A stretch of DNA of 64,000 bases from Polaribacter sp. (GCA_018663625.1 JABJPX010000055.1:1-64000), one strand, 5' to 3'; counted from the stretch's first letter, positions 24,538 to 34,523 are shown. Made by a program: numbers and translations. The notes: generated from the letters alone by a model not told the origin.

Positions 24538-27117
24538 CTAAGCCGAATTCCTACTCGCATTGATATTTCCAAATAAAGATCGCGTAACCATTTTTTCAAA
24601 AACAGCAAGCTCTTCGGTGCTTCCCGATTCTTTTTGTAGTTCTTGAATTTTCTTTAAGGCATATTGCTGAATGGTTAATAGTGGCAATACAATACGTTCT
24701 CTTACAGCTATGGACGCTTTTCCCTCTGGAAAATTCTCCATCAATTGAGTTTGTCCGGACAATTTTAATAGCAATCGTTTTGTCGTATTGTATTCTTCAA
24801 AAATCAGTTTCCAAAAGTCACCATACACTGGATCTTCTGCCATGTAGGCGGTCAATCCGAAAAATGATTTTGTCAAACTCATCATACTGTTTTCGAGCAA
24901 GGTTTTAAAGAAATCGGAGGCGTTGTAAAATTCGATCACTTCATCAAACCGATCGGCATCCTCGTACTTTTTCAATGCAGTTCCAACACCAAAAAATCCT
25001 GGAACGTTCTGTTTCAATTGACTCCAACTTCCTACAAAAGGAATGGCTCTTAGTGCAGAGAAATCTAATGTAGCAGATGAAGATCGCTTACTAGGTCGGC
25101 TACCGATATTGGTTTTAGCATAGTATTTTAAGGTACTCATCTCTTCGAGATAGGGTAAAAACTGCGGATGATTTTTAAAATCTACATAGGTTTTATAGCT
25201 CGTAGCTGCCAAATCATCGATAATGGTTCTATGCGCATCGTTCAATTGATCCTTAGTAAACACTTCATTTTTAATTCCAGAACTCAATAATTGTTCTAGG
25301 TTGTATTGTGATGAGTTTAAGGTTCCAAAATTAGAACTAATGGTTTGCCCTTGTACGGTTAATTGAATTTCTTTGTCTTCAATCGTAGGGCCTAAAGAAG
25401 CATAAAACTGGTGTGTTTTTCCTCCTCCACGAGCAGGTGGTCCACCACGGCCGTCAAAGAAAATAACTTCAATTCCAAATTCACGCGAAATTTTTGTCAG
25501 GGCCTCTTTCGCTTTAAAGATTCCCCAATTTGCCATTAAGTAACCTCCATCTTTTGTTCCGTCAGAGAAACCTAACATGATGGTTTGCTTGTTTTTACGT
25601 TGTGCTACATGAGCTCTGTAAGTCTGATTTGTGTAAATGGTACGCATCACTTCCTCAGCATTCTGTAAATCTTCTACGGTTTCAAAAAGCGGGATGACAT
25701 CTACTGGAAGGTAATCTTCAAAATCACATAAATTAAGCATCGAAAAGGCTTGCATTACATGCAAAGCTGATTGGTTGTTGCTAATGATATATCGGTTGGC
25801 CCCTCGTTCACCATTTCGAGCTTGGATGGTTTTAATCGCATACATCGATTCGATGGTTTTTACAGACATCTCATCGGTCAAAACAGTTGGATCTATTTTT
25901 CCTTTGACAGTTGCTAAAAATGCAATCTGTTCTTTTTCGGAAAGGGTGAAGTAATCTTCTGGGAATGTGCTGTCTCCACTTGCCAAAAGATCTTTGACAA
26001 GCTGCGTAAATGCATCGTGATGTACGCGACTGTCTTGTCGAATATCGAGTGTTGCAAAGTGAAAACCAAAAATACGTATTTTATTAATTACATCGTTTAG
26101 CTCATCAAGAAACAACGATTGATGTTTGTTAATAACAATCTCTTTGGCTGTTTCTAATTCGTCTAAGAGTATTTTTTGAGAAAAGTTTACGTTGGCATAA
26201 CTACGAACCACATGTTTGTAGAGTCTTTTTTCGAGACGTACTAGAATTTCTTGTACACCACTGAATGTAAAACGCCTTTTTAAACGTTTGATATCTCTGT
26301 AATAGTTTCTGAGGATAGATTGACGTAATCGTTCTGCAACATCTAAAGTTATTTGGGTAGTTACATAGGGGTTTCCATCGCGATCACCTCCTGGCCAAAA
26401 ACCAAGGTCAATAATCTGATTGTCTACTTTGTCACCATCAAAAATATTCGTTTCAATATAATTGTGAATCTTGCTTACGGAGTGATAAAAAACATTTTCT
26501 AAATACCAAATAAGGCTTACTGCTTCATCGTAAGGAGTTGGTTTTTGTTTTTTAAAGAAAGGTGTTTTTCCCAACTGAGACAAGAGGTCTTTAATTAACA
26601 ATAAGTCGTTATTCTGGATGGCATTGTCAAGATCTGTGATGATTCCTAATACTTCTCCAGGGTAAAATTGTGTAGGATGCGCGGTTAAAACGATCCGTAC
26701 TTTAAAGTCTTCTAAATGTTTTTGAAGGGCTTCTTTTTTGTCTTTTGAAAACGCAATTTCTTTCGAATTTCGGAGGGTTCCAATACCATCCATGTTGTTC
26801 ACGATTGGAAATGCAGCATCTTCAATGGCGTCAAACAATACTACCTGACGTTCAATATATTGAATAAATTGAAAAAGCAAATCCTTTTTCTGACTCTCGG
26901 AGGGGTTTTCTTGGTACTTATCAAAGAAAGTTTCTACAATTTCTGTTGGATTTTTTCCCGCTGCAAAACCATTTTCACAAACTCTATGAAACAAAGGCAA
27001 CAGTTGGCCTGTATTGCTAATGGCATCAAAAGGAAGTGTCATGAAAATACTGTTATAAATTTGGTATTTAGACAACACGTTTTCGTTAAAGCGCGCTAAT
27101 TTTGGAAGTGCAGACAT
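24538..27117 (-). CDS. ppc: Phosphoenolpyruvate carboxylase
   Basis: An 859-residue enzyme that carboxylates phosphoenolpyruvate to oxaloacetate to refill the citric acid cycle. TAHPTQ holds the first catalytic histidine, PGGDRDGNP the allosteric/substrate loop, and FFDGRGGPPARGGG corresponds to the FHGRGG catalytic block of the Escherichia coli enzyme, with Asp in place of the His. The C-terminus reads SRNSA where the usual end is RNTG. Both may be a lineage variant. Single gene, convergent with the DinB-like gene. Confidence 0.93.
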   Translation of the reverse strand: MSALPKLARFNENVLSKYQIYNSIFMTLPFDAISNTGQLLPLFHRVCENGFAAGKNPTEIVETFFDKYQENPSESQKKDLLFQFIQYIERQVVLFDAIEDAAFPIVNNMDGIGTLRNSKEIAFSKDKKEALQKHLEDFKVRIVLTAHPTQFYPGEVLGIITDLDNAIQNNDLLLIKDLLSQLGKTPFFKKQKPTPYDEAVSLIWYLENVFYHSVSKIHNYIETNIFDGDKVDNQIIDLGFWPGGDRDGNPYVTTQITLDVAERLRQSILRNYYRDIKRLKRRFTFSGVQEILVRLEKRLYKHVVRSYANVNFSQKILLDELETAKEIVINKHQSLFLDELNDVINKIRIFGFHFATLDIRQDSRVHHDAFTQLVKDLLASGDSTFPEDYFTLSEKEQIAFLATVKGKIDPTVLTDEMSVKTIESMYAIKTIQARNGERGANRYIISNNQSALHVMQAFSMLNLCDFEDYLPVDVIPLFETVEDLQNAEEVMRTIYTNQTYRAHVAQRKNKQTIMLGFSDGTKDGGYLMANWGIFKAKEALTKISREFGIEVIFFDGRGGPPARGGGKTHQFYASLGPTIEDKEIQLTVQGQTISSNFGTLNSSQYNLEQLLSSGIKNEVFTKDQLNDAHRTIIDDLAATSYKTYVDFKNHPQFLPYLEEMSTLKYYAKTNIGSRPSKRSSSATLDFSALRAIPFVGSWSQLKQNVPGFFGVGTALKKYEDADRFDEVIEFYNASDFFKTLLENSMMSLTKSFFGLTAYMAEDPVYGDFWKLIFEEYNTTKRLLLKLSGQTQLMENFPEGKASIAVRERIVLPLLTIQQYALKKIQELQKESGSTEELAVFEKMVTRSLFGNINASRNSA

Positions 27118-27328
27118 TTTTATGAATTTTAAGATTGGAAATTACAAAAAATGAAAATTATAAAGTGTGTTTTTTTGGTAATAATCGGACGATTATTTGT
27201 TGAAATGATAGAAATTTAGGCCGATTTTAGAGAAAATCGAAATTTAGAATAGGATGAAATCACTTAAAAAATAGCTGATTTTATACTTTATAATTTACAG
27301 AAACTTCATGAGATGCGGGCAGGCGTTC

Positions 27329-27811
27329 TTATAATTTCTTTATTGAGTTGACGGTTTTTGCGTCTAAATTCTTTTTTTCTTTTTGTAAGAAATAAGGTTG
27401 AATTCTGTTCTTTTTTCGATGAAGATTCCATTGGGAAGGGTCGTTTCTGTAATTAATTTCCCGTGCCAATCTATTGTTTTGATAACGTACTAGATCATCT
27501 AATTTATAAATCTCAGGTTTCTTCTTCATTCCTTTAAATTCAAAAACACTTCTTCTATTTCCGCCAAATCCGCCAAAGAATCCTCCTACACTGTTAAAAT
27601 CTAAATCGGGTAGGTAAATTTGAAAAAATTCAAAAGATAAAAAACCAAGCTTCTTTTTCAAGGAAACTGCGCTATGTAAATCATCATTGTACGAAGGATT
27701 AAATGTATAAATACTTTGCGGAGTTTTTTGAAGCATATTACCTTCTTGTTGCGCATAGTATGAAATACTATATCCTATAGAAATAATAAAAAGTAAGGTT
27801 CGTGTTTTCAT
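27329..27811 (-). CDS. Hypothetical secreted protein
   Basis: A 160-residue protein, not recognised. I choose the ATG at 27811 because it gives a signal peptide (MKTRTLLFIISIGYSISYYA); the 10 codons before it are acidic and would not fit. The mature part is basic, with a GGFFGGFGGNRR glycine-rich stretch near the middle and a lysine/arginine-rich end. It lies downstream of the DsbD-like gene on the same strand, about 50 nt away. Confidence 0.55.
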   Translation of the reverse strand: MKTRTLLFIISIGYSISYYAQQEGNMLQKTPQSIYTFNPSYNDDLHSAVSLKKKLGFLSFEFFQIYLPDLDFNSVGGFFGGFGGNRRSVFEFKGMKKKPEIYKLDDLVRYQNNRLAREINYRNDPSQWNLHRKKNRIQPYFLQKEKKNLDAKTVNSIKKL

Positions 27812-27863
27812 AAAAAAATAGTATGACTCTTCTTCTATCAATCAAAGAGAGTACTAATATAAG

Positions 27864-29828
27864 TTATTTTTTAAAATTATTAATTCCTTTTTGCAACCAA
27901 TTTAAATAAGTGTCTTTGTCAGTATATTGTTGAGGGGTGTTTAAAATTTCTAAATTGGCGTTCATTAAAATGTAATAAGGTTGCGATGCATTTTTAAAAT
28001 TTACAATCTGAAAGGTAGACCACTTGTCTCCATAGGTTTTAATTTTTTTGACATTTCCATTTGCTTTTAAATACTCAAACTGTTGGTCTTTTGGCAATTC
28101 TTTCTCATAATCATCAACGTACAAGGAAATTAAAATATATTCTTCTTTTAGCAGGGTATAGATATCGTTTTGACTCCAAACGTTTTCTTCCATTTTCCGG
28201 CAGTTAACACAGGCCCAACCTGTAAAATCTAACAAGATTGGTTTGTTTGCTTCTTTTGCGGCGGCAAGTCCTTCTTCAAAATCTTTGTAACAATCCAACC
28301 CTAGTGGGCAATCGGATTCTTGTTCATAAATACTGTAAAATTGTGGTGGTGGAAAACCACTTAATAAGTTCAATTCCCAAGTAGGTGTTTTGAGAACTCC
28401 TGGAATTAGATAGACTACAAATGCACCTACTAAAATCCCAAACGAAATTCGAGAAAATGAAAGTTTTTTAACAGGTGAATCGTGTGGGAATTTAATTTTT
28501 GCAAATAGGTATAATGTGAGTCCTATAAAGATAACAATCCAAATACCAATAAACACTTCTCTTTTAAAAATCCCCCAATGTCCTACTAAATCAGAGTTTG
28601 ATAAGAATTTAAAGGCAAAAGCCAATTCTAAAAAACCTAAAATAACTTTGGTAGTATTCAACCATCCGCCAGATTTTGGCAATGAGTTTAACCAACTTGG
28701 AAATAGGGCAAACAAGGCAAACGGTAGAGCCAATGCAGCTCCGAAGCCACTCATTCCTGCAGTCAGTTGATTTGCAGTTTCTCCGGTTGCAGTAATAGAT
28801 CCTGCGAGTAAAGAGCCTAAAATAGGACCCGTACACGAAAAGGAAATAATGGCTAAGGTTAAGGCCATAAAAAAGATACCTGAAATTCCTCCAACATTGG
28901 ATGCAGCGTCCATTTTATTTCCCCAAGAACTCGGTAAGGTAATTTCATAATACCCAAAAAAAGAACCTGAGAAAAAAACCAAAACCACAAAAAAGAAAAT
29001 ATTGAGCCAGAGGTTTGTTGAAATTGTGTTCAATACATTCGGGTCCAAGCCATCAATTAAATGAAAAGGAACACTCAATAATACGTAGGTTAGTACAATA
29101 AAAAGACCATACAAAATGGCATTTGAAATCCCCTTGCTTTTTGATTGTGACTGTTTTGTGAAAAAGGAAACGGTTAATGGAATCATTGGAAAAACACAGG
29201 GTGTTAGAAGTGCTAACAGCCCTCCAGCAAAACCTAGAAAGAAAATATTGAACAAACTACTATCTCCAGAATCGTTTGTTGTATCTTTTAATAAGGAGGT
29301 GTTTTTTAGATCCAGTTTTAATTTACTGGATAGTAATTTGCTTTTTTCATCCAAAACAATCACTTGTTTTTTAACGGCGGAACCATTTAAAGAAAAAGTA
29401 TAGTTGTCTTCAAATTGGATACAAGAAGTTTTACAAACTTGCCCAAATAAATTTAATTGTACTTGTGTAATTTCTTTATCAGTTAGTTGAATTCTTTGCG
29501 TTACAATTGCACTCTTTTTAAAAATAATTTCGTCTTTCCCCCAGGTTTCAGAATATTTTTTATAGGTTTTTCCTTCCGTAGCCTTTCCAACCAGTTGAAA
29601 TCCAGTTGCTCCTTCTGGAATGGTGATTTCCATTGGTAAAGAGGCATCTTCTGGGTTGTACTGTGAATACACATACCAGTTTTCTAAAATACTTCCAGTA
29701 AATGTTAAGTCATATTCGATATCTGATATTTTTGCAACAGATGTTTTCCAAACTACAGGATTGGCTTCGGTTTGCGCATTTATAATTGCGGATAAAAAGA
29801 AAATAAATAGGAGTACTAATTTTTTCAT
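27864..29828 (-). CDS. Thiol:disulfide interchange protein, DsbD family
   Basis: A 654-residue protein with a signal peptide (about 1-19), a periplasmic N-terminal domain (about 25-150), eight membrane helices with paired cysteines in LLTPCVFPMIPL and SFSCTGPILG, and a C-terminal thioredoxin domain with the redox motif WACVNC. Electrons from cytoplasmic thioredoxin pass through the membrane domain to periplasmic proteins or cytochrome maturation. This is the standard DsbD layout with usual length. It is preceded by tilS 20 nt upstream, on the same strand. Confidence 0.93.
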   Translation of the reverse strand: MKKLVLLFIFFLSAIINAQTEANPVVWKTSVAKISDIEYDLTFTGSILENWYVYSQYNPEDASLPMEITIPEGATGFQLVGKATEGKTYKKYSETWGKDEIIFKKSAIVTQRIQLTDKEITQVQLNLFGQVCKTSCIQFEDNYTFSLNGSAVKKQVIVLDEKSKLLSSKLKLDLKNTSLLKDTTNDSGDSSLFNIFFLGFAGGLLALLTPCVFPMIPLTVSFFTKQSQSKSKGISNAILYGLFIVLTYVLLSVPFHLIDGLDPNVLNTISTNLWLNIFFFVVLVFFSGSFFGYYEITLPSSWGNKMDAASNVGGISGIFFMALTLAIISFSCTGPILGSLLAGSITATGETANQLTAGMSGFGAALALPFALFALFPSWLNSLPKSGGWLNTTKVILGFLELAFAFKFLSNSDLVGHWGIFKREVFIGIWIVIFIGLTLYLFAKIKFPHDSPVKKLSFSRISFGILVGAFVVYLIPGVLKTPTWELNLLSGFPPPQFYSIYEQESDCPLGLDCYKDFEEGLAAAKEANKPILLDFTGWACVNCRKMEENVWSQNDIYTLLKEEYILISLYVDDYEKELPKDQQFEYLKANGNVKKIKTYGDKWSTFQIVNFKNASQPYYILMNANLEILNTPQQYTDKDTYLNWLQKGINNFKK

Positions 29829-29848
29829 GTTTTTATAATTATGTTGTT

Positions 29849-31174
29849 CTATGTGTTAAGATGAACTCGAACCGTATTCTCATCACAGATTGATTTCTGA
29901 AAACGACTGTCTTGTCTTTTTCCAATAATCCAAATTAATTTTTGATCGTTGTTACAAAGCAACCATGTTTGTTCTTTTTCAAGTAACGAATACTTTTCGT
30001 CTTTAAAATACTTGCTTATTTTTTTGCTACCCTTCATTCCAACTGGATAAAAAGAATCTCCATTTTCCCATTTTCGGATGATCAATGGAAACGTCAATTT
30101 CTCCTTAGAAACATAGATCGTATTTTTGTCTTTTACAATTTTTTCTGAATCTTTTTGCAGATTTAAAGAAATTGGATGCGAGATATCGGTTACATTTTCT
30201 TCCAGATAATAAATGCGTTGTGCTTCTTTCTGGTCAATTTTAGTAAGGAGCAATGAGGTTCTGTTTTTTAATAATTGATGCGTTTTAGAAACTACTTTTT
30301 TTCCTGATTGCGCATTCAATAAATCTACAATATCATTGAATTCTGTGAAATGATAGGGTTTTAAAAGATGAAATAAATATGCTTTTGGATCTGATAATTT
30401 CGTGATTTCTTGAATATCTAATTCAAAAGATCCTTTTTCTTTCATGCCAAAAGGACGAAACACTTTTGGTTGTATTTCCTTTATTTGATCTGTAAGAACT
30501 TGTTTGCTCTCCTTTAGATTTTCAATGGTTTTAGAAAAGGTGCTCAAGAGACTTGGATTTATTTCTTTGAGAACAGGAACGATCTGATGCCGTATTTTGT
30601 TTCTAATATATTTTAAGGATGCGTTGCTTTGGTCTTCTCTCCAAAGGATTGCATTTTCTGTTGCAAAATTGAGAATCTCTTCTCGAGAAAAAATCAATAG
30701 CGGACGTGCAATGTTTTTATGAACTGCAGGAATGCCTGTAAAACCATCCAATCCCGAACCCCGGGTAAGGTTTATTAAAAAAGTTTCTAAATTATCATCT
30801 GCATGATGTGCTGTTAAAATGAAATCAAAATTATTTTTTGAGCACAATTTTTGAAACCATTCGTAGCGAAGATTTCTTGCTGTAATTTGTATAGATTGTT
30901 TGTTTTCTTTTGCAAGTTTCTCGGTGTCAAATGATCTTGAAAAAAAAGAAATATTGCGCTTTTGTGCAAAATCTTTGACAAATAAAGCATCCAATTCACT
31001 TTCTTGATGCCGCAATTTAAAGTTGCAGTGTGCCAATGAAATGTCAAAATTTAAGTCAAATAATAACTGCGTTAAAACTACAGAATCGACACCGCCAGAA
31101 ATGGCAATCAATAATTTTTTTCCCTTTAGGAAAGGAAAATTATCGGAAATATGTTGTTTTAGTTTGAGGCGCAT
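29849..31174 (-). CDS. tilS: tRNA(Ile)-lysidine synthase
   Basis: A 441-residue N-type ATP pyrophosphatase. The P-loop SGGVDS is at residues 26-31, and the C-terminal part includes the KKISKYFKDEK and WIIGKRQD substrate-recognition segments. It makes lysidine at the wobble position of the isoleucine tRNA that reads AUA, an essential reaction. It is separated by 15 nt from an 80-residue upstream gene and by 20 nt from the dsbD-like gene, so the three are probably one operon. Confidence 0.95.
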   Translation of the reverse strand: MRLKLKQHISDNFPFLKGKKLLIAISGGVDSVVLTQLLFDLNFDISLAHCNFKLRHQESELDALFVKDFAQKRNISFFSRSFDTEKLAKENKQSIQITARNLRYEWFQKLCSKNNFDFILTAHHADDNLETFLINLTRGSGLDGFTGIPAVHKNIARPLLIFSREEILNFATENAILWREDQSNASLKYIRNKIRHQIVPVLKEINPSLLSTFSKTIENLKESKQVLTDQIKEIQPKVFRPFGMKEKGSFELDIQEITKLSDPKAYLFHLLKPYHFTEFNDIVDLLNAQSGKKVVSKTHQLLKNRTSLLLTKIDQKEAQRIYYLEENVTDISHPISLNLQKDSEKIVKDKNTIYVSKEKLTFPLIIRKWENGDSFYPVGMKGSKKISKYFKDEKYSLLEKEQTWLLCNNDQKLIWIIGKRQDSRFQKSICDENTVRVHLNT

Positions 31175-31189
31175 TTCATGTCAAAAGTA

Positions 31190-31432
31190 CTACTTTAAAA
31201 CTTGCGATTTTAACCAAGTACGAATCTGTTTTCTCAATTGTTGTTCTGGCCTTGGCAATGGGATTGTTTTGCCAAATTGTTTGCTTCTATTAAATTTAGA
31301 AAAAGTAACTTTTAGTAACTTCCACTCTGCAGGATACAGCGCTAAAAATTGATTGAACATCTTTTGTTCACTCGGTTTTTCATCTAAATGAGCTAGGGTA
31401 TTTTTGAATTTTTCTTCTAGGTGCTGAATCAT
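31190..31432 (-). CDS. Conserved hypothetical protein upstream of tilS
   Basis: An 80-residue basic protein, not recognised. It has no signal peptide, no membrane segment and no cysteine. Helical segments and a lysine/arginine-rich C-terminal half (FSKFNRSKQFGKTIPLPRPEQQLRKQIRTWL) would suit nucleic-acid binding. It opens the run of genes that includes tilS, 15 nt downstream, and lies about 50 nt from pabB. Confidence 0.65.
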   Translation of the reverse strand: MIQHLEEKFKNTLAHLDEKPSEQKMFNQFLALYPAEWKLLKVTFSKFNRSKQFGKTIPLPRPEQQLRKQIRTWLKSQVLK

Positions 31433-31483
31433 AGTTGCAAATATAAAAAATAGATTCCTGCTGATATTAAAATGGTATAAAAA

Positions 31484-32812
31484 TCATTCTAAAACTTGAA
31501 GTACAGGTGTTTTCGCATTCGTTAAAACAAACTTCATTGCTTTTGCTTTTAACAAGCATTCTTCATATTCTTTTTCTGGGGTAGATTTTGCTGTAATGGC
31601 ACTACCGACAGAGTATGAAACGTATTTTTTTTCTTCGTTGTATAAAATACTACGAATGACAACATTAAAGTCAAAATCATTTTCAGGTGTAAAATACCCA
31701 ACAGCACCCGAATAGACTCCTCGTTTGGTGACTTCAAGGTTTTCTATGATGTTCATTGCGGAAACCTTGGGTGCTCCGGTCATGCTTCCCATAGGAAACG
31801 TACTTCGTAAAATTTCTACAGGATGCATTTTTTCTCCAACTTCAGAAACAACGGTTGAAATCATTTGATGGACTTGCTTAAAGGAATGTATTTTGCATAG
31901 TTCTTCTACTTTAACAGTCCCGATGTTGGCTGTTTTAGACAAGTCATTTCTTACCAAATCGACAATCATTACATTCTCTGCACGTTCCTTTTCATCTCTC
32001 GATAAATCAACAGCAATTTTCTCATCATCCATTTTGTTGGTAACTCTTTTCGCGGTTCCCTTAATGGGTTGAGAGATTACTTTTGTGTCTTCTTTCTTTA
32101 GGTACCTTTCGGGGGAGGCTGACAATACATAATGCGCATCCATTTTTAAAAAGGCACCAAAGGGAGGAGTTGAAATATCGTTTAAATGGGCATATACTTC
32201 AAACGGATCTATTGTGGAGTTTTCTGCATAAAATTCTTGACAAAAATTAGCTTCATAAATGTCTCCTCTTTTAATATGTTCAATCACCTTCGCAACTTTT
32301 GTATAGTATTGCTCTTTAGGAATGCGTAGTTTTATTTCAAGGGTTGATTTTTTAGTTTCAGTTGTTGGTTGAAGTCCCTGTTTTATTTCTTTGAAATCAG
32401 CGTCAATTTCATCGGCTACCATTTTTAAATAGTGAAATTCAACTTGAGTTCCCTTGATAAAAATTAATTTTTGTGGTTGAAAAAAATAGAGATCAGCAAA
32501 ATCCAATTCATCCAAATTATTGGAGGTCATTTGTTCTACATCATTTTTAACATCATAAGAAATGTAGCCAAAAATGTAGTCTTTTGTAATGGTTTGATAT
32601 TCTTTCAGTTTTTCAAACGCATGTTGATAATCGGTCTTTATTGCGGTGAATTCTTCAACAGCCAATGCGCAATCAAAAGAACTGAATGCTTGTTTGTAGT
32701 TGTTAGAATCTAGCCAAACAAGGGTTTCAAATTGTTGAGACCAAGCAAACAAATATTGCTTAAAATCAACGATTTTATCAATCGAAAATGTGCGAACGGT
32801 TCTTTGATTCAT
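31484..32812 (-). CDS. pabB: Aminodeoxychorismate synthase component I (anthranilate synthase family)
   Basis: A 442-residue chorismate-utilising enzyme. The C-terminal domain has GDIYEANFCQEF, SPERYLKKE, PIKGT, MIVDLVRNDL, FPMGSMTGAPK and VGSAITAKSTPEKEYEE, the catalytic series of TrpE/PabB proteins. The lone gene, without trpG, and the short length favour the pabB role in folate synthesis. The amidotransferase and lyase partners are not in the window. It ends about 50 nt before the 80-residue gene. Confidence 0.88.
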   Translation of the reverse strand: MNQRTVRTFSIDKIVDFKQYLFAWSQQFETLVWLDSNNYKQAFSSFDCALAVEEFTAIKTDYQHAFEKLKEYQTITKDYIFGYISYDVKNDVEQMTSNNLDELDFADLYFFQPQKLIFIKGTQVEFHYLKMVADEIDADFKEIKQGLQPTTETKKSTLEIKLRIPKEQYYTKVAKVIEHIKRGDIYEANFCQEFYAENSTIDPFEVYAHLNDISTPPFGAFLKMDAHYVLSASPERYLKKEDTKVISQPIKGTAKRVTNKMDDEKIAVDLSRDEKERAENVMIVDLVRNDLSKTANIGTVKVEELCKIHSFKQVHQMISTVVSEVGEKMHPVEILRSTFPMGSMTGAPKVSAMNIIENLEVTKRGVYSGAVGYFTPENDFDFNVVIRSILYNEEKKYVSYSVGSAITAKSTPEKEYEECLLKAKAMKFVLTNAKTPVLQVLE

Positions 32813-32898
32813 TGTTGCAAAAATACAATTCTTATTTCTTAGAATTTACAATTTTCAAACAGATTCCAATTTGTTTTTTTAGCGTATGGAAAATGTAT

Positions 32899-32937
32899 CA
32901 ATAAAAATAACAAAGCAACCCTATTGGGTTGCTTTGT
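32899..32937 (-). terminator. Intrinsic terminator of lpdA
   Basis: A perfect 12-bp stem (32910-32921 with 32926-32937) with loop TATT is followed on the minus strand by an ATTTTTATT-type run. It lies between lpdA and pabB. Confidence 0.88.
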
Positions 32938-32978
32938 ATATATGAATTCATCTCTTGTTACCAAGATAAAGTATTTTA

Positions 32979-34379
32979 TTATGCATTTAGTGGCATTCCG
33001 TCCCAAGCAGCTTTAGCAGCTTCTTTTACGGCTTCAGAATACGTAGGGTGACCATGACAAATTCTTGCCAAGTCTTCTGCAGATGCTCTAAATTCCATAG
33101 CAACGGCTGCTTCCATAATTAAATCTGCAACACGAGCACCCACCATGTGAACGCCTAAAATTTCATCGGTATTTTTATCTGCCAATACTTTTACAAATCC
33201 GTCAATATCTCCACTTGCACGAGATCTACCCAATGCACGCATTGAGAACTTTCCAGATTTATATGCAATGTTTGCGTTTTTTAATTCTTGTTCTGTTTTC
33301 CCTACCGCAGCAGCTTCTGGCCATGTATATACAATTCCAGGAATCAAGTTATAATCGATGTGTGGTTTTTGTCCCGCTAAAAATTCAGCAACAATAACCC
33401 CTTCTTCTTCTGCTTTATGCGCTAGCATTGCACCTTGTACAACATCACCAATTGCATAGATAGAAGCAACATTGGTTTGTAAATGACTGTTGGTCTCTAT
33501 TTGACCGCGTTCATTTACTTGAATACCAACTTTTTCTAATCCTAAGCCTTCAGTATATGGTTTTCTACCTACAGAAACCAAACAATAGTCTCCAGTAAAT
33601 TCTACTTCTCTGTCTTTTTTATCCGTTGCTTTTACAATAACCGTATCTCCGTTCTTTTGAACAGAGGTTACTTTATGGCTTGTTGCAAATTTAATTCCTT
33701 GTTTCTTGAATACTTTTTGTAATTCTTTTGAAACATCCGTATCCATTCCTGGTACAATCTTGTCCATGTATTCAATAACTGTCACATCAGCGCCTAATCT
33801 TTTGTACACAGATCCTAGTTCCAACCCAATAACACCCCCACCAATAACAAGTAAATGTTTTGGTACTTCTTTCAGTTTCAAGGCTTCTGTTGAGGTAATA
33901 ACTCGATCTTTATCAATTTTGATAAAAGGTAAACTTGACGGCTTCGAACCGGTTGCAATAATGATGTTAGTTCCTTCAATTACTTCAGAAGTACCATCGT
34001 TTTTTGAAATTTTTACATGCGTTTTGTCTTCAAAAGAACCCAAACCTTCATATACTTCGATGTTGTTTTTATCCATCAAATATTTGATTCCGCCAGTTGT
34101 TGTTTCCACAACTTTGGCTTTTCTGTCTACCATTTTCCCAAAATCGAAAGAAGGTTTTTCAACAGTAATACCGTGCTCTTCAAAATGATGTACTGCATCA
34201 TAATAATGATGCGAGGAATCTAACAATGCTTTTGATGGAATACATCCAACATTTAAACAGGTTCCTCCTAAGGTGGAGTACTTTTCTATAAGGGCTACTT
34301 TTTTACCTAATTGAGAGGCTCTAACTGCAGCAATATATCCTCCAGGTCCAGAACCAATAACGATTAAATCGTATTTCAT
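32979..34379 (-). CDS. lpdA: Dihydrolipoyl dehydrogenase
   Basis: A 466-residue flavoprotein, E3 of the pyruvate and 2-oxoglutarate dehydrogenase complexes. It has an FAD GSGPGG site, the redox disulfide GGTCLNVGC (Cys41, Cys46), a central NAD site (VIGGGVIGLELGSVY) and a C-terminal CHGHPTYSEA catalytic base loop. It is a single gene ending at the hairpin at 32899-32937. Upstream are a -7 octamer and an unusual leader hairpin overlapping a 15-codon reading frame. Confidence 0.97.
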   Translation of the reverse strand: MKYDLIVIGSGPGGYIAAVRASQLGKKVALIEKYSTLGGTCLNVGCIPSKALLDSSHHYYDAVHHFEEHGITVEKPSFDFGKMVDRKAKVVETTTGGIKYLMDKNNIEVYEGLGSFEDKTHVKISKNDGTSEVIEGTNIIIATGSKPSSLPFIKIDKDRVITSTEALKLKEVPKHLLVIGGGVIGLELGSVYKRLGADVTVIEYMDKIVPGMDTDVSKELQKVFKKQGIKFATSHKVTSVQKNGDTVIVKATDKKDREVEFTGDYCLVSVGRKPYTEGLGLEKVGIQVNERGQIETNSHLQTNVASIYAIGDVVQGAMLAHKAEEEGVIVAEFLAGQKPHIDYNLIPGIVYTWPEAAAVGKTEQELKNANIAYKSGKFSMRALGRSRASGDIDGFVKVLADKNTDEILGVHMVGARVADLIMEAAVAMEFRASAEDLARICHGHPTYSEAVKEAAKAAWDGMPLNA

Positions 34380-34430
34380 GTGTATGATTGTTTAAGAATT
34401 TTTATGAAACGCTGGCGTTTCATTTTTTTT
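34376..34430 (-). promoter_or_regulatory. lpdA leader with hairpin and 15-codon upstream frame
   Basis: Between the promoter and lpdA is the inverted repeat ATGAAACGC/GCGTTTCAT (34404-34423) with a 2-nt centre, then a T-run on the plus strand. Its outer ATG at 34423 begins a 15-codon frame (MKRQRFIKILKQSYT) whose TGA stop overlaps the lpdA ATG as ATGA. Either a translational coupling or an operator is possible; both could be chance. Confidence 0.35.
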
Positions 34431-34446
34431 CTGACAAATTATAATA

Positions 34447-34454
34447 CAAAAATA
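34447..34454 (-). promoter_or_regulatory. -7 element of the lpdA promoter
   Basis: A minus-strand TATTTTTG octamer matches TAnnTTTG and lies 67 nt before the lpdA start, so the leader above would be transcribed. Confidence 0.5.
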
Positions 34455-34523
34455 CATATATTTTTAGAGAAAATTAATAGAAATGCTTAGTTTTACGATG
34501 TTTAAATTCTAAATTCAATTCCG

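Noticed and set aside
27222-27239. Hairpin CGATTTT/AAAATCG in the gap between ppc and the secreted protein gene
   Set aside because: A short AT-rich stem with no T-run on either side and unclear direction; probably chance.
27312-27328. Short GC-rich patch (GCGGGCAGGCG) in AT-rich surroundings
   Set aside because: A single copy, too short to call a repeat element.
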